Assembly (NCBI GenBank): GCA_963513935.1
Contig: OY740776.1
Location: 15,517,660-15,581,659 of the forward strand
Length of the DNA: 64,000 nt
From: Aphrophora alni
Lineage: Eukaryota > Arthropoda > Insecta > Hemiptera > Aphrophoridae
Direction of reading: 5' to 3'
Shown here in pieces: positions 35,061 through 46,841 of the stretch; the stretch's first letter is position 1, and each line of letters starts with the position of its first letter. The notes beneath the pieces were generated by a model that worked only from the letters and a program-made list of their open reading frames with translations, ran no database searches and was not told the DNA's origin. Position numbers and translations under genes: made by a program.

Positions 35061-35590
35061 TTTTTATTTCCGTACAACTGAACTGAGAAAGGTTGTGCAG
35101 TGTTTGTTTGTAGTTAGGCCTATTCGAGTCAGAAAGACTATTTGTACATTTGTGTACCTTAAATAAACTTCTTTTTAGGAATTCATGAAATGATGAAGTC
35201 ATATAATTCAGTCCTTTCCAGACAATGCCTTCACAATCGCTTATCTCTTATATTGAAAAGCTCAGCTGTTTCGCAAGCAACAAACAACAGCCTTCTCCAT
35301 GAACAATCAGTTAGTCATTGTACCAAGTTGATTTTATTTCAGTACAACTGAAATGAGAAAGGTTGTGCACATTTTGTTTGTAGTTAGGTCTATTCGAGTC
35401 AGAAAGAATATTTGTACATTTTTGTTTATCATGTTTACAGTCTTAAATAAACATCTTTTTAGGAATTCATGAAATGAAGTCATGTATAGTCTTTTTCAGA
35501 CAATGCCTTCACAATTCCTTATCTCTTAAATTCTGACGCTCAGCTGTTTCGCAAAGCAACAAACTGCCTTCTCCATCAACAATCAGTTAT
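35060..35590. repeat. 270-bp direct tandem duplication
   Basis: GTACAACTGAAMTGAGAAAG at 35072 recurs at 35342, followed by matching TTCGAGTCAGAAAGA, TTTTTAGGAATTCATGAAAT, CAGACAATGCCTTCACAAT and CAGCTGTTTCGCAA blocks. The copies differ by many small changes. Confidence 0.85.
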
Positions 35591-36044
35591 TTATTATGTT
35601 CTTTGCAAATGAAGTCTTTGATTTAGGTTAACACGTGAGTTGCATTATGTTAAGTGTTAGAACATGTGTAAAATAATTGTGTAATGTTAGTTATGTGAAT
35701 TTATTGTTTAATTATTAATTACTTAAAATTAATTCTACATTAACTTCATTTTACGTAAGTAATCCACTGGTTATTTGTTACTAATGTAGTATACAGGATT
35801 AAGGTTATCTTCTTTTTATTAATAATTATAAATAATTAAGCATCTAGTGTGGGAACTATTACTCCAATTTTTAGGTTATGTTTAAATGAAGATCAATATT
35901 TATCATTTGTTACATTGAATTTTATATTATTAAGTCGACCATAAATTCATTGAAAGCGGTTATTCAATACTATAACCTATTTTGTTAAAGAAAAAAAACC
36001 GTTTTTAGGTTATGAATAATTTTTGTTGCTAAAAATTATACAAA

Positions 36045-36365
36045 CTTAAACTATTCAACTTGTTTGTCATTAATCAGATATTATTTAACATTGCTAAATA
36101 ATTTTCAATTCTCATAATCCATTAATGAACTTACAATTTTAGACACAAGAAATTTAGGCTTATTTGTGTTATGATGAATGTGTACAATGACACAGTGAGT
36201 TGTACAAATGTTGTCATTGTACACATTCATCATAACCCAAATAAACCTAAATTTCTAGTGTCTATAATTGTAAGTTTCTTCAACATTAATGGATTATGAG
36301 ATTTGAAGATTGTTTCTCTTTGTTAAAAAATATTTAATTAATGACAACAAAAGTTTAAGTTTGCA
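36045..36365. mobile_element. Foldback element (~320 bp)
   Basis: The left arm 36045-36189 (ending ATGATGAATGTGTACAATGA) pairs with 36212-36365 (starting TTGTCATTGTACACATTCAT) around a ~22-nt loop. Pairing is near perfect close to the loop and decays outward. Confidence 0.8.
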
Positions 36366-37682
36366 TGGTTTATAGCACTAAAATCTGGGGGAAGCTTTAA
36401 TGCATAATTACCATAATTTTAACAACTAAATTTGCAACAATTTCAGCAAAGATAAATGTAACAATTTAGGGCTAATAATATTGAATAGAAATACATTGCT
36501 TGATTTGTTTATTTTAGTAAAAATTAGACTACAATTTTTACACCTAACTTGGTCTTTTTTCACAAGCCAAATTTTTTTGTGTACTTCCACTAAATTGGGC
36601 CTAATGACTTTTTTAACCCTATCCTCTCCAATCGTTAAAAAGAGTTTTCATTATAATTTTTTAGGGTTTCGTTCACCATCACTTGTTTTTATGCACAATT
36701 TGGATTCTATTTCGTAATACAGTATTAACCATTAGGCCTACTATGTTTCTGTTCATTACAAATAATAAGTAGACCTATAATGCAATATTCATTGTTACAG
36801 TTTTGAAGTTATGTAAAAAGAATTATTTATTTATTCATATCTGTTGTATTATTTTTCATTACAACAAATTTTATAGGCTATTATGAACTAGGGATAAATT
36901 GAAATCAGTTATTGAAAACTGTAACCTAATTTTGATTTTCCAAATCGAATTCTTTTCATTGTCATAAAAGGATGTTGTTAGGTTTAGCAAGAATCATCAC
37001 AAACACGTTAGGTTCGGTGGTTATATATAAACTTGCAAAACTAATCTCATTACAACTTTGTATCTATTTACTTCCTTATTTATTTATTTCCTTATTCTAT
37101 ACCTACCAATGCCGATAAGAAATCAAATTAAACACAGTACAAGTTTGTTTAAAATCGCATTTCTCTTACTAACTTTCAAATGAGAACATCATTTTATGAA
37201 AAAATGAAAGGAAATCGAAAAAAGTGAGGTTAAAATTCCGAAATCTATTAATTTATTGCGTTTCAAAATGAATAAATTTTTAAGGTTATGAATAATTTAG
37301 AAAATTATAATGGGCGTTTTTAGATGAATTTAAGCAATTACGTATAAAAAAATGCCTAATATTTAATAGAAATACAATAAAATTTATTTCGGAAGTGTTT
37401 TTGAAAATAGAATGAATTATATTGCAGCATTTTCTCTGATTTTATACTTTTCACAAACCACGTTTCCAGGTATTTGTGTTTATAGATGAAACGAGCCACC
37501 GATTCATTTATGACACCCTCCTCTCATTTAACACACTTTCCATTGACTGATTTTTAGAGTTTTGTTGGTTTTTAAATTTATCTTCTATGCGTTTGTAAAA
37601 TGTTCTAAATAAAATTTCACTAAAGTAAAAAAAAACCTGTTTATTTGTTAGTATTGGCTTATATATTATCTTGTCACATTAC
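36366..37682. other. Stretch without recognisable gene
   Basis: Very A+T-rich. GAAATCAGTTATTGAAAACT (about 36901) and its relative near 35950 suggest an old direct repeat. No coding evidence in the 78-codon frame at 36481-36717. Confidence 0.35.
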
Positions 37683-40600
37683 CCTACTGAAAACAGTTTA
37701 GGCTCTTCAGGAGTTTCATACCTACTTTGTCATTTGCAATAAAATTAAGTTAGCGTTGAAATTTATTATTATTGTAAATCAATAACTTAACCTAACCTAA
37801 GTGAAAACAGTCTAGGCTCTTCAAGAGTTGGCACTTATTTTGTGTTTTGCAATAAAACTAAGTTAGTGTTTAAATTAATTACTATTGTAAATCAATAACT
37901 TAACCTAACCTAAGTGAAAACAGTCTAGGCTCTTCAAGAGTTGGCACTTATTTTGTGTTTTGCAATAAAACTAAGTTAGTGTTTAAATTAATTACTAATG
38001 TAAATCAATAACTTAACCTAACCTAAGTTAAAACAGTCTAGGTTTTTCAAGAGTTGGCACTTATTTTGTGTTTTGCAATAAAACTAAGTTAGTGTTTAAA
38101 TTAATTATTATTATAAATTAATAACTTAACCTAACCTAAGTGAAAACAGTCTAGGCTCTTCAAGTGTTGGCACTTATTTTGTGTTTTGCAATAAAACTAA
38201 GTTAGTGTTTAAATTAATTACTATTGTAAATCAATAACTTAACCTAACCTAAGTGAAAACAGTCTAGGCTCTTCAAGAGTTGGCACTTACTTTTTGTTTT
38301 GTAATAAAACTAAGTTAGTGTTTAAATTAATTACTAATGTAAATCAATAACTTAACCTAACCTAAGTGAAAACAGTCTAGCTCTTCAAGAGTTGGCACTT
38401 ATTTTGTCTTTTGCAATAAAACTAAGTTAGTGTTTAAATTAATTACTAATGTAAATCAATAACTTAACCTAACCTAAGTTAAAACAGTCTAGGTTTTTCA
38501 AGAGTTGGCACTTACTTTTTGTTTTGTAATAAAACTAAGTTAGTGTTTAAATTAATTACTAATGTAAATCAATAACTTAACCTAACCTAAGTTAAAACAG
38601 TCTAGGTTTTTCAAGAGTTGGCACTTATTTTGTGTTTTGCAATAAAACTAAGTTAGTGTTTAAATTAATTATTATTGTAAATTAATAACTTAACCTAACC
38701 TAAGTGAAAACAGTCTAGGCTCTTCAAGTGTTGGCACTTATTTTGTGTTTTGCAATAAAACTAAGTTAGTGTTTAAATTAATTACTATTGTAAATCAATA
38801 ACTTAACCTAACCTAAGTGAAAACAGTCTAGCCTCTTCAAGAGTTGGCACTTACTTTTTGTTTTGTAATAAAACTAAGTTAGTGTTTAAATTAATTACTA
38901 ATGTAAATCAATAACTTAACCTAACCTAAGTGAAAACAGTCTAGGCTCTTCAAGAGTTGGCACTTACTTTTTGTTTTGTAATAAAACTAAGTTAGTGTTT
39001 AAATTAATTACTAATGTAAATCAATAACTTAACCTAACCTAAGTGAAAACAGTCTAGCTCTTCAAGAGTTGGCACTTATTTTGTCTTTTGCAATAAAACT
39101 AAGTTAGTGTTTAAATTAATTACTAATGTAAATCAATAACTTAACCTAACCTAAGTTAAAACAGTCTAGGTTTTTCAAGAGTTGGCACTTATTTTGTGTT
39201 TTGCAATAAAACTAAGTTAGTGTTTAAATTAATTATTATTGTAAATTAATAACTTAACCTAACCTAAGTGAAAACAGTCTAGGCTCTTCAAGTGTTGGCA
39301 CTTATTTTGTGTTTTGCAATAAAACTAAGTTAGTGTTTAAATTAATTACTATTGTAAATCAATAACTTAACCTAACCTAAGTGAAAACAGTCTAGGCTCT
39401 TCAAGAGTTGGCACTTACTTTTTGTTTTGTAATAAAACTAAGTTAGTGTTTAAATTAATTACTAATGTAAATCAATAACTTAACCTAACCTAAGTGAAAA
39501 CAGTCTAGCTCTTCAAGAGTTGGCACTTATTTTGTCTTTTGCAATAAAACTAAGTTAGTGTTTAAATTAATTACTAATGTAAATCAATAACTTAACCTAA
39601 CCTAAGTTAAAACAGTCTAGGTTTTTCAAGAGTTGGCACTTACTTTTTGTTTTGTAATAAAACTAAGTTAGTGTTTAAATTAATTACTAATGTAAATCAA
39701 TAACTTAACCTAACCTAAGTTAAAACAGTCTAGGTTTTTCAAGAGTTGGCACTTATTTTGTGTTTTGCAATAAAACTAAGTTAGTGTTTAAATTAATTAT
39801 TATTGTAAATTAATAACTTAACCTAACCTAAGTGAAAACAGTCTAGGCTCTTCAAGTGTTGGCACTTATTTTGTGTTTTGCAATAAAACTAAGTTAGTGT
39901 TTAAATTAATTACTATTGTAAATCAATAACCTAACCTAACCTAAGTGAAAACAGTCTAGGCTCTTCAAGAGTTGGCACTTACTTTTTGTTTTGTAATAAA
40001 ACTAAGTTAGTGTTTAAATTAATTACTAATGTAAATCAATAACTTAACCTAACCTAAGTGAAAACAGTCTAGCTCTTCAAGAGTTGGCACTTATTTTGTC
40101 TTTTGCAATAAAACTAAGTTAGTGTTTAAATTAATTACTAATGTAAATCAATAACTTAACCTAACCTAAGTTAAAACAGTCTAGGTTTTTCAAGAGTTGG
40201 CACTTATTTTGTGTTTTGCAATAAAACTAAGTTAGTGTTTAAATTAATTATTATTGTAAATTAATAACTTAACCTAACCTAAGTGAAAACAGTCTAGGCT
40301 CTTCAAGTGTTGGCACTTATTTTGTGTTTTGCAATAAAACTAAGTTAGTGTTTAAATTAATTACTATTGTAAATCAATAACTTAACCTAACCTAAGTGAA
40401 AAAAGTCTAGGCTCTTCAAGAGTTGGCACTTACTTTTTGTTTTGTAATAAAACTAAGTTAGTGTTTAAATTAATTACTAATGTAAATCAATAACTTAACC
40501 TAACCTAAGTGAAAACAGTCTAGCTCTTCAAGAGTTGGCACTTATTTTGTCTTTTGCAATAAAACTAAGTTAGTGTTTAAATTAATTACTAATGTAAATC

Positions 40601-43600
40601 AATAACTTAACCTAACCTAAGTTAAAACAGTCTAGGTTTTTCAAGAGTTGGCACTTATTTTGTGTTTTGCAATAAAACTAAGTTAGTGTTTAAATTAATT
40701 ATTATTGTAAATTAATAACTTAACCTAACCTAAGTGAAAACAGTCTAGGCTCTTCAAGTGTTGGCACTTATTTTGTGTTTTGCAATAAAACTAAGTTAGT
40801 GTTTAAATTAATTACTATTGTAAATCAATAACTTAACCTAACCTAAGTGAAAACAGTCTAGGCTCTTCAAGAGTTGGCACTTACTTTTTGTTTTGTAATA
40901 AAACTAAGTTAGTGTTTAAATTAATTACTAATGTAAATCAATAACTTAACCTAACCTAAGTGAAAACAGTCTAGCTCTTCAAGAGTTGGCACTTATTTTG
41001 TCTTTTGCAATAAAACTAAGTTAGTGTTTAAATTAATTACTAATGTAAATCAATAACTTAACCTAACCTAAGTTAAAACAGTCTAGGTTTTTCAAGAGTT
41101 GGCACTTACTTTTTGTTTTGTAATAAAACTAAGTTAGTGTTTAAATTAATTACTAATGTAAATCAATAACTTAACCTAACCTAAGTTAAAACAGTCTAGG
41201 TTTTTCAAGAGTTGGCACTTATTTTGTGTTTTGCAATAAAACTAAGTTAGTGTTTAAATTAATTATTATTGTAAATTAATAACTTAACCTAACCTAAGTG
41301 AAAACAGTCTAGGCTCTTCAAGTGTTGGCACTTATTTTGTGTTTTGCAATAAAACTAAGTTAGTGTTTAAATTAATTACTATTGTAAATCAATAACTTAA
41401 CCTAACCTAAGTGAAAACAGTCTAGGCTCTTCAAGAGTTGGCACTTACTTTTTGTTTTGTAATAAAACTAAGTTAGTGTTTAAATTAATTACTAATGTAA
41501 ATCAATAACTTAACCTAACCTAAGTGAAAACAGTCTAGGCTCTTCAAGAGTTGGCACTTACTTTTTGTTTTGTAATAAAACTAATTTAGTGTTTAAATTA
41601 ATTACTAATGTAAATCAATAACTTAACCTAACCTAAGTGAAAACAGTCTAGCTCTTCAAGAGTTGGCACTTATTTTGTCTTTTGCAATAAAACTAAGTTA
41701 GTGTTTAAATTAATTACTAATGTAAATCAATAACTTAACCTAACCTAAGTTAAAACAGTCTAGGTTTTTCAAGAGTTGGCACTTATTTTGTGTTTTGCAA
41801 TAAAACTAAGTTAGTGTTTAAATTAATTATTATTGTAAATTAATAACTTAACCTAACCTAAGTGAAAACAGTCTAGGCTCTTCAAGTGTTGGCACTTATT
41901 TTGTGTTTTGCAATAAAACTAAGTTAGTGTTTAAATTAATTACTATTGTAAATCAATAACTTAACCTAACCTAAGTGAAAACAGTCTAGGCTCTTCAAGA
42001 GTTGGCACTTACTTTTTGTTTTGTAATAAAACTAAGTTAGTGTTTAAATTAATTACTAATGTAAATCAATAACTTAACCTAACCTAAGTGAAAACAGTCT
42101 AGGCTCTTCAAGAGTTGGCACTTATTTTGTGTTTTGCAATAAAACTAAGTTAGTGTTTAAATTAGGCCTAATTACTATTGTAAATCAATAAATTAACCTA
42201 ACCTAAGTGAAAACAGTCTAGGGCCTAGGCTCTTCAAGAGTTGGCACTTATTTTGTGTTTTGCAATAAAACTAAGTTAGCGTTTAAATTAATTACTATTG
42301 TAAATCAATAACTTAACCTAACCTAAGTGAAAACAGTCTAGCCTCTTCAAGAGTTGGCACTTACTTTTTGTTTTGTAATAAAACTAAGTTAGTGTTTAAA
42401 TTAATTACTATTGTAAATCAATAACTTAACCTAACCTAAGTGAAAACAGTCTAGCCTCTTCAAGAGTTGGCACTTATTTTGTGTTTTGTAATAAAACTAA
42501 GTTAGTGTTTAAATTAATTACTATTGTAAATCAATAACTTAACCTAACCTAAGTGAAAACAGTCTAGCCTCTTCAAGAGTTGGCACTTACTTTTTGTTTT
42601 GTAATAAAACTAAGTTAGTGTTTAAATTAATTACTATTGTAAATCAATAACTTAACCTAACCTAAGTGAAAACAGTCTAGCCTCTTCAAGAGTTGGCACT
42701 TATTTTGTGTTTTGCAATAAAACTAAGTTAGTGTTTAAATTAATAACTTAACCTAACCTAAGTGAAAACAGTCTAGCCTCTTCAAGAGTTGGCACTTATT
42801 TTATGTTTTGCAATAAAACTAAGTTAGTGTTTAAATTAATAACTTAACCTAACCTAAGTGAAAACAGTCTAGCCTCTTCAAGAGTTGGCACTTATTTTGT
42901 GTTTTGCAATAAAACTAAGTTAGTGTTTAAATTAATAACTTAACCTAACCTAAGTGAAAACAGTCTAGCCTCTTCAAGAGTTGGCACTTATTTTGTGTTT
43001 TGCAATAAAACTAAGTTAGTGTTTAAATTAATTACTATTGTAAATCAATAACTTAACCTAACCTAAGTGAAAACAGTCTAGGCTCTTCAAGAGTTGGCAC
43101 TTATTTTGTGTTTTGCAATAAAACTAAGTTAGTGTTTAAATTAATTACTATTGTAAATCAATAACTTAACCTAACCTAAGTGAACACAGTCTAGCCTCTT
43201 CAAGAGTTGGCACTTATTTTGTGTTTTGCAATAAAACTAATTTAGTGTCTAAATTAATTACTATTGTAAATCAATAACTTAACCTAACCTAAGTGAACAC
43301 AGTCTAGCCTCTTCAAGAGTTGGCACTTATTTTGTGTTTTGCAATAAAACTAAGTTAGTGTTTAAATTAATTACTATTGTAAATCAATAACTTAACCTAA
43401 CCTAAGTGAAAACAGTCTAGGCTCTTCAGGAGTTGGCACTTACTTTTTGTTTTGTAATAAAACTAAGTTAGTGTTTAAATTAATTACTAATGTAAATCAA
43501 TAACTTAACCTAACCTAAGTGAAAACAGTCTAGGCTCTTCAAGAGTTGGCACTTATTTTGTGTTTTGCAATAAAACTAAGTTAGTGTTTAAATTAGGCCT

Positions 43601-45165
43601 AATTACTATTGTAAATCAATAAATTAACCTAACCTAAGTGAAAACAGTCTAGGGCCTAGGCTCTTCAAGAGTTGGCACTTATTTTGTGTTTTGCAATAAA
43701 ACTAAGTTAGCGTTTAAATTAATTACTATTGTAAATCAATAACTTAACCTAACCTAAGTGAAAACAGTCTAGCCTCTTCAAGAGTTGGCACTTACTTTTT
43801 GTTTTGTAATAAAACTAAGTTAGTGTTTAAATTAATTACTATTGTAAATCAATAACTTAACCTAACCTAAGTGAAAACAGTCTAGCCTCTTCAAGAGTTG
43901 GCACTTATTTTGTGTTTTGTAATAAAACTAAGTTAGTGTTTAAATTAATTACTATTGTAAATCAATAACTTAACCTAACCTAAGTGAAAACAGTCTAGCC
44001 TCTTCAAGAGTTGGCACTTACTTTTTGTTTTGTAATAAAACTAAGTTAGTGTTTAAATTAATTACTATTGTAAATCAATAACTTAACCTAACCTAAGTGA
44101 AAACAGTCTAGCCTCTTCAAGAGTTGGCACTTATTTTGTGTTTTGCAATAAAACTAAGTTAGTGTTTAAATTAATAACTTAACCTAACCTAAGTGAAAAC
44201 AGTCTAGCCTCTTCAAGAGTTGGCACTTATTTTATGTTTTGCAATAAAACTAAGTTAGTGTTTAAATTAATAACTTAACCTAACCTAAGTGAAAACAGTC
44301 TAGCCTCTTCAAGAGTTGGCACTTATTTTGTGTTTTGCAATAAAACTAAGTTAGTGTTTAAATTAATAACTTAACCTAACCTAAGTGAAAACAGTCTAGC
44401 CTCTTCAAGAGTTGGCACTTATTTTGTGTTTTGCAATAAAACTAAGTTAGTGTTTAAATTAATTACTATTGTAAATCAATAACTTAACCTAACCTAAGTG
44501 AAAACAGTCTAGGCTCTTCAAGAGTTGGCACTTATTTTGTGTTTTGCAATAAAACTAAGTTAGTGTTTAAATTAATTACTATTGTAAATCAATAACTTAA
44601 CCTAACCTAAGTGAACACAGTCTAGCCTCTTCAAGAGTTGGCACTTATTTTGTGTTTTGCAATAAAACTAATTTAGTGTCTAAATTAATTACTATTGTAA
44701 ATCAATAACTTAACCTAACCTAAGTGAACACAGTCTAGCCTCTTCAAGAGTTGGCACTTATTTTGTGTTTTACAATAAAACTAAGTTAGTGTTTAAATTA
44801 ATTACTATTGTAAATCAATAACTTAACCTAACCTAAGTGAACACAGTCTAGCCTCTTCAAGAGTTGGCACTTATTTTGTGTTTTGCAATAAAACTAAGTT
44901 AGTGTTTAAATTAATTACTAATGTAAATCAATAACTTAACCTAACCTAAGTGAACACAGTCTAGCCTCTTCAAGAGTTAGCACTTATTTTGTGTTTTGCA
45001 ATAAAACTAAGTTAGTGTTTAAATTAATATTTATTGTAAATCAATAACTTAACCTAACCTAATTGAAAACAGTCTAGGCTCATCAAGAGTTGGCACTTAT
45101 TTTGTGTTTTGCAATAAAACTAAGTTAGTGTTTAAATTAATAACCTAACCTAACCTAACCAAGTT
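37683..45165. repeat. 113-bp satellite array, about 66 units, with TTAGG motif in each unit
   Basis: GTTGGCACTTA recurs every 113 bp. Each unit contains AACTTAACCTAACCTAAG (two CCTAA repeats), a CTCTTCAAGAG-like palindrome and AATAAAACTAAGTTAGTG. Variant types recur in order: the AAGTGTTGG variant falls at 38162, 38726, 39290, 39854, 40305, 40756, 41320 and 41884, i.e. 564 or 451 bp apart (five or four units). A larger block is duplicated 1431 bp apart (landmark ATTAGGCCTA at 42161 and 43592). Some later units lack ~16 bp. The right edge ends in (CCTAA)4. Confidence 0.97.
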
Positions 45166-45199
45166 TTCGAATACTGTAACACCGCCATGGTCGGAAGAT

Positions 45200-45290
45200 A
45201 GCCTAACAATAGTTTGTGAAGAGAAACATTATAGGAAAGGTAAAAGAGAGTGATGTAACCCAAGGCTAAATGAAGACATTAACTTTCTAT
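45200..45290 (+). repeat. Dispersed repeat family A, short copy
   Basis: AAAGAGAGTGATGTAACCCA followed by AGGCTAAATG parallels the family A core. Confidence 0.45.
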
Positions 45291-46477
45291 ATGTTTTAAT
45301 TTCTACTGGAAAAAGTTACTACATTCTTCATTTTTACAAGTTGACCTACTTAACAAAATTAAATATACGGAAATGTTTAAATAAGTAATTCATAAATAAT
45401 TCTGCCTAATCAAAGACAACCTGAAAACAGTTTAAGACTACTTCTACATCTGTCTTGACTTATATATTTAGACATCAGGCCAGTCGAACACAAACATTCT
45501 ATTTTAGTTTTTACAAAGTTGTCCAAACTGTGGTCCTTAACAATTACTGAGCGTAAATCAGACTTTGGAACCGTGGTGGTCTTAGCGTGGACAAAAGAGC
45601 TGGTAGCCACAGGCGGTACTTGGCCTACCACAGTACTTAACAATTAGGTCATCATCTACCCACACACACGACACTCTTGCCAGGATTTGACGTTGTCTTT
45701 TGTCCCTGAAACATCTGCTTCTTGGGACAATGTCAACCAGGACTGAAAATCCTGTAGAAAGAAGGATGAAGTTAATAAGCCTAAGTTTGATTCTTAAAAA
45801 AAAAAAATAGATTCCTCAAAATTGTGGAGATATTGTTTGAAAAAATTAAAACACTAAATTGTGATTTTTCTCAAAATCATATCTAAACGTATTGTTAAAT
45901 AAATATTTTTAAAATTTTCTTTAAGTGAGAGGGGCAATCTAAAAAAACCAAAGGTTTAGTTTATTTTAATTATAGGGTGGTGGGGAGTTGCTCAACAATT
46001 TCTAATGTCACGTATAGGCTTGTGATGTCTCATTTTAAACGTCTCTGCGAGAAAAGAAAAATGACATAAACAAATTAAATTCTGACTACCCAAAACAAAA
46101 TGGCGACCAAAAGACTAATTTTATTTATGAAGCTAGATCGGTGCATCTTCAATGCCTGACATTTATGTGTTTTTACCTTTATTAAATGTTCAAAGTATTC
46201 TCCCTCTATCTACATGTATGTTCAAACAGGTTTTCAAAAGTTTGATTAGGTTAGGTTAGGTTAGGTGAAATGGTGATTTAAGAGATTCCCCGCGAAACAA
46301 GGTTTATAATTTGCTTCCTAGTAAAGTTAATATATGTTTATCATATTCAAATTATCTACAAATGTTCTTAAATTGTAACTTTGGAAATGTTAGCAAGCCT
46401 TTTGTTAAACTCGATTAGGATACAACATATTTTGTTCACAGCCACACTGAGGTAAACATGTAGATGTCATACATCAT
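45291..46477. other. Stretch without supported gene
   Basis: The minus strand has an acceptor-like CTTTCTACAG followed by two short overlapping open frames of 54-77 codons (45410-45770). I could not match them to any family and did not call an exon. A TTAGG tract is at 46246-46265. Confidence 0.35.
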
Positions 46478-46625
46478 GGTACTTACCCAGCCCCATCATA
46501 CAATGTAATACGAGCAGATCCTCTAAATATAACGTCAGAAAGTTTCTTGGAAATGTTAATTTATAGATCAAGCGGTCTTATCCAGTCAGGAAGTTGGTTT
46601 TAGACAGTTGTTACACAGGTTTTCT
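46478..46625 (-). repeat. Dispersed repeat family B, partial copy 4, reversed
   Basis: CATGGTACTTACCCAGCCCC, GCAGATCCTCTAAAT, CTTATCCAGT and ACACAGGTTTTCTGAACCTC are reverse complements of landmarks in copies 1-3. Confidence 0.65.
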
Positions 46626-46841
46626 GAACCTCGTAATTTTATATCACTACTTTGTTGACGTCATCCAGACTGTAAATGGGCCTTGTAGATGTGTATGTAT
46701 ATATATCAGAGTATGTCAATCAGTAAAGTGGAAAAATCTATATATTTATTATACTGACATAAATAATAGTAGCATTACTTTTAAACATAATCCCCTCCTA
46801 CATCTATGCACTTAGTCCATCTTTTAACGAGTATTTTCATT

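Noticed and set aside
45410..45770. Possible spliced exon on the minus strand after an acceptor-like CTTTCTACAG
   Set aside because: Two short frames conflict, each meets a stop soon, and neither resembles a known family.
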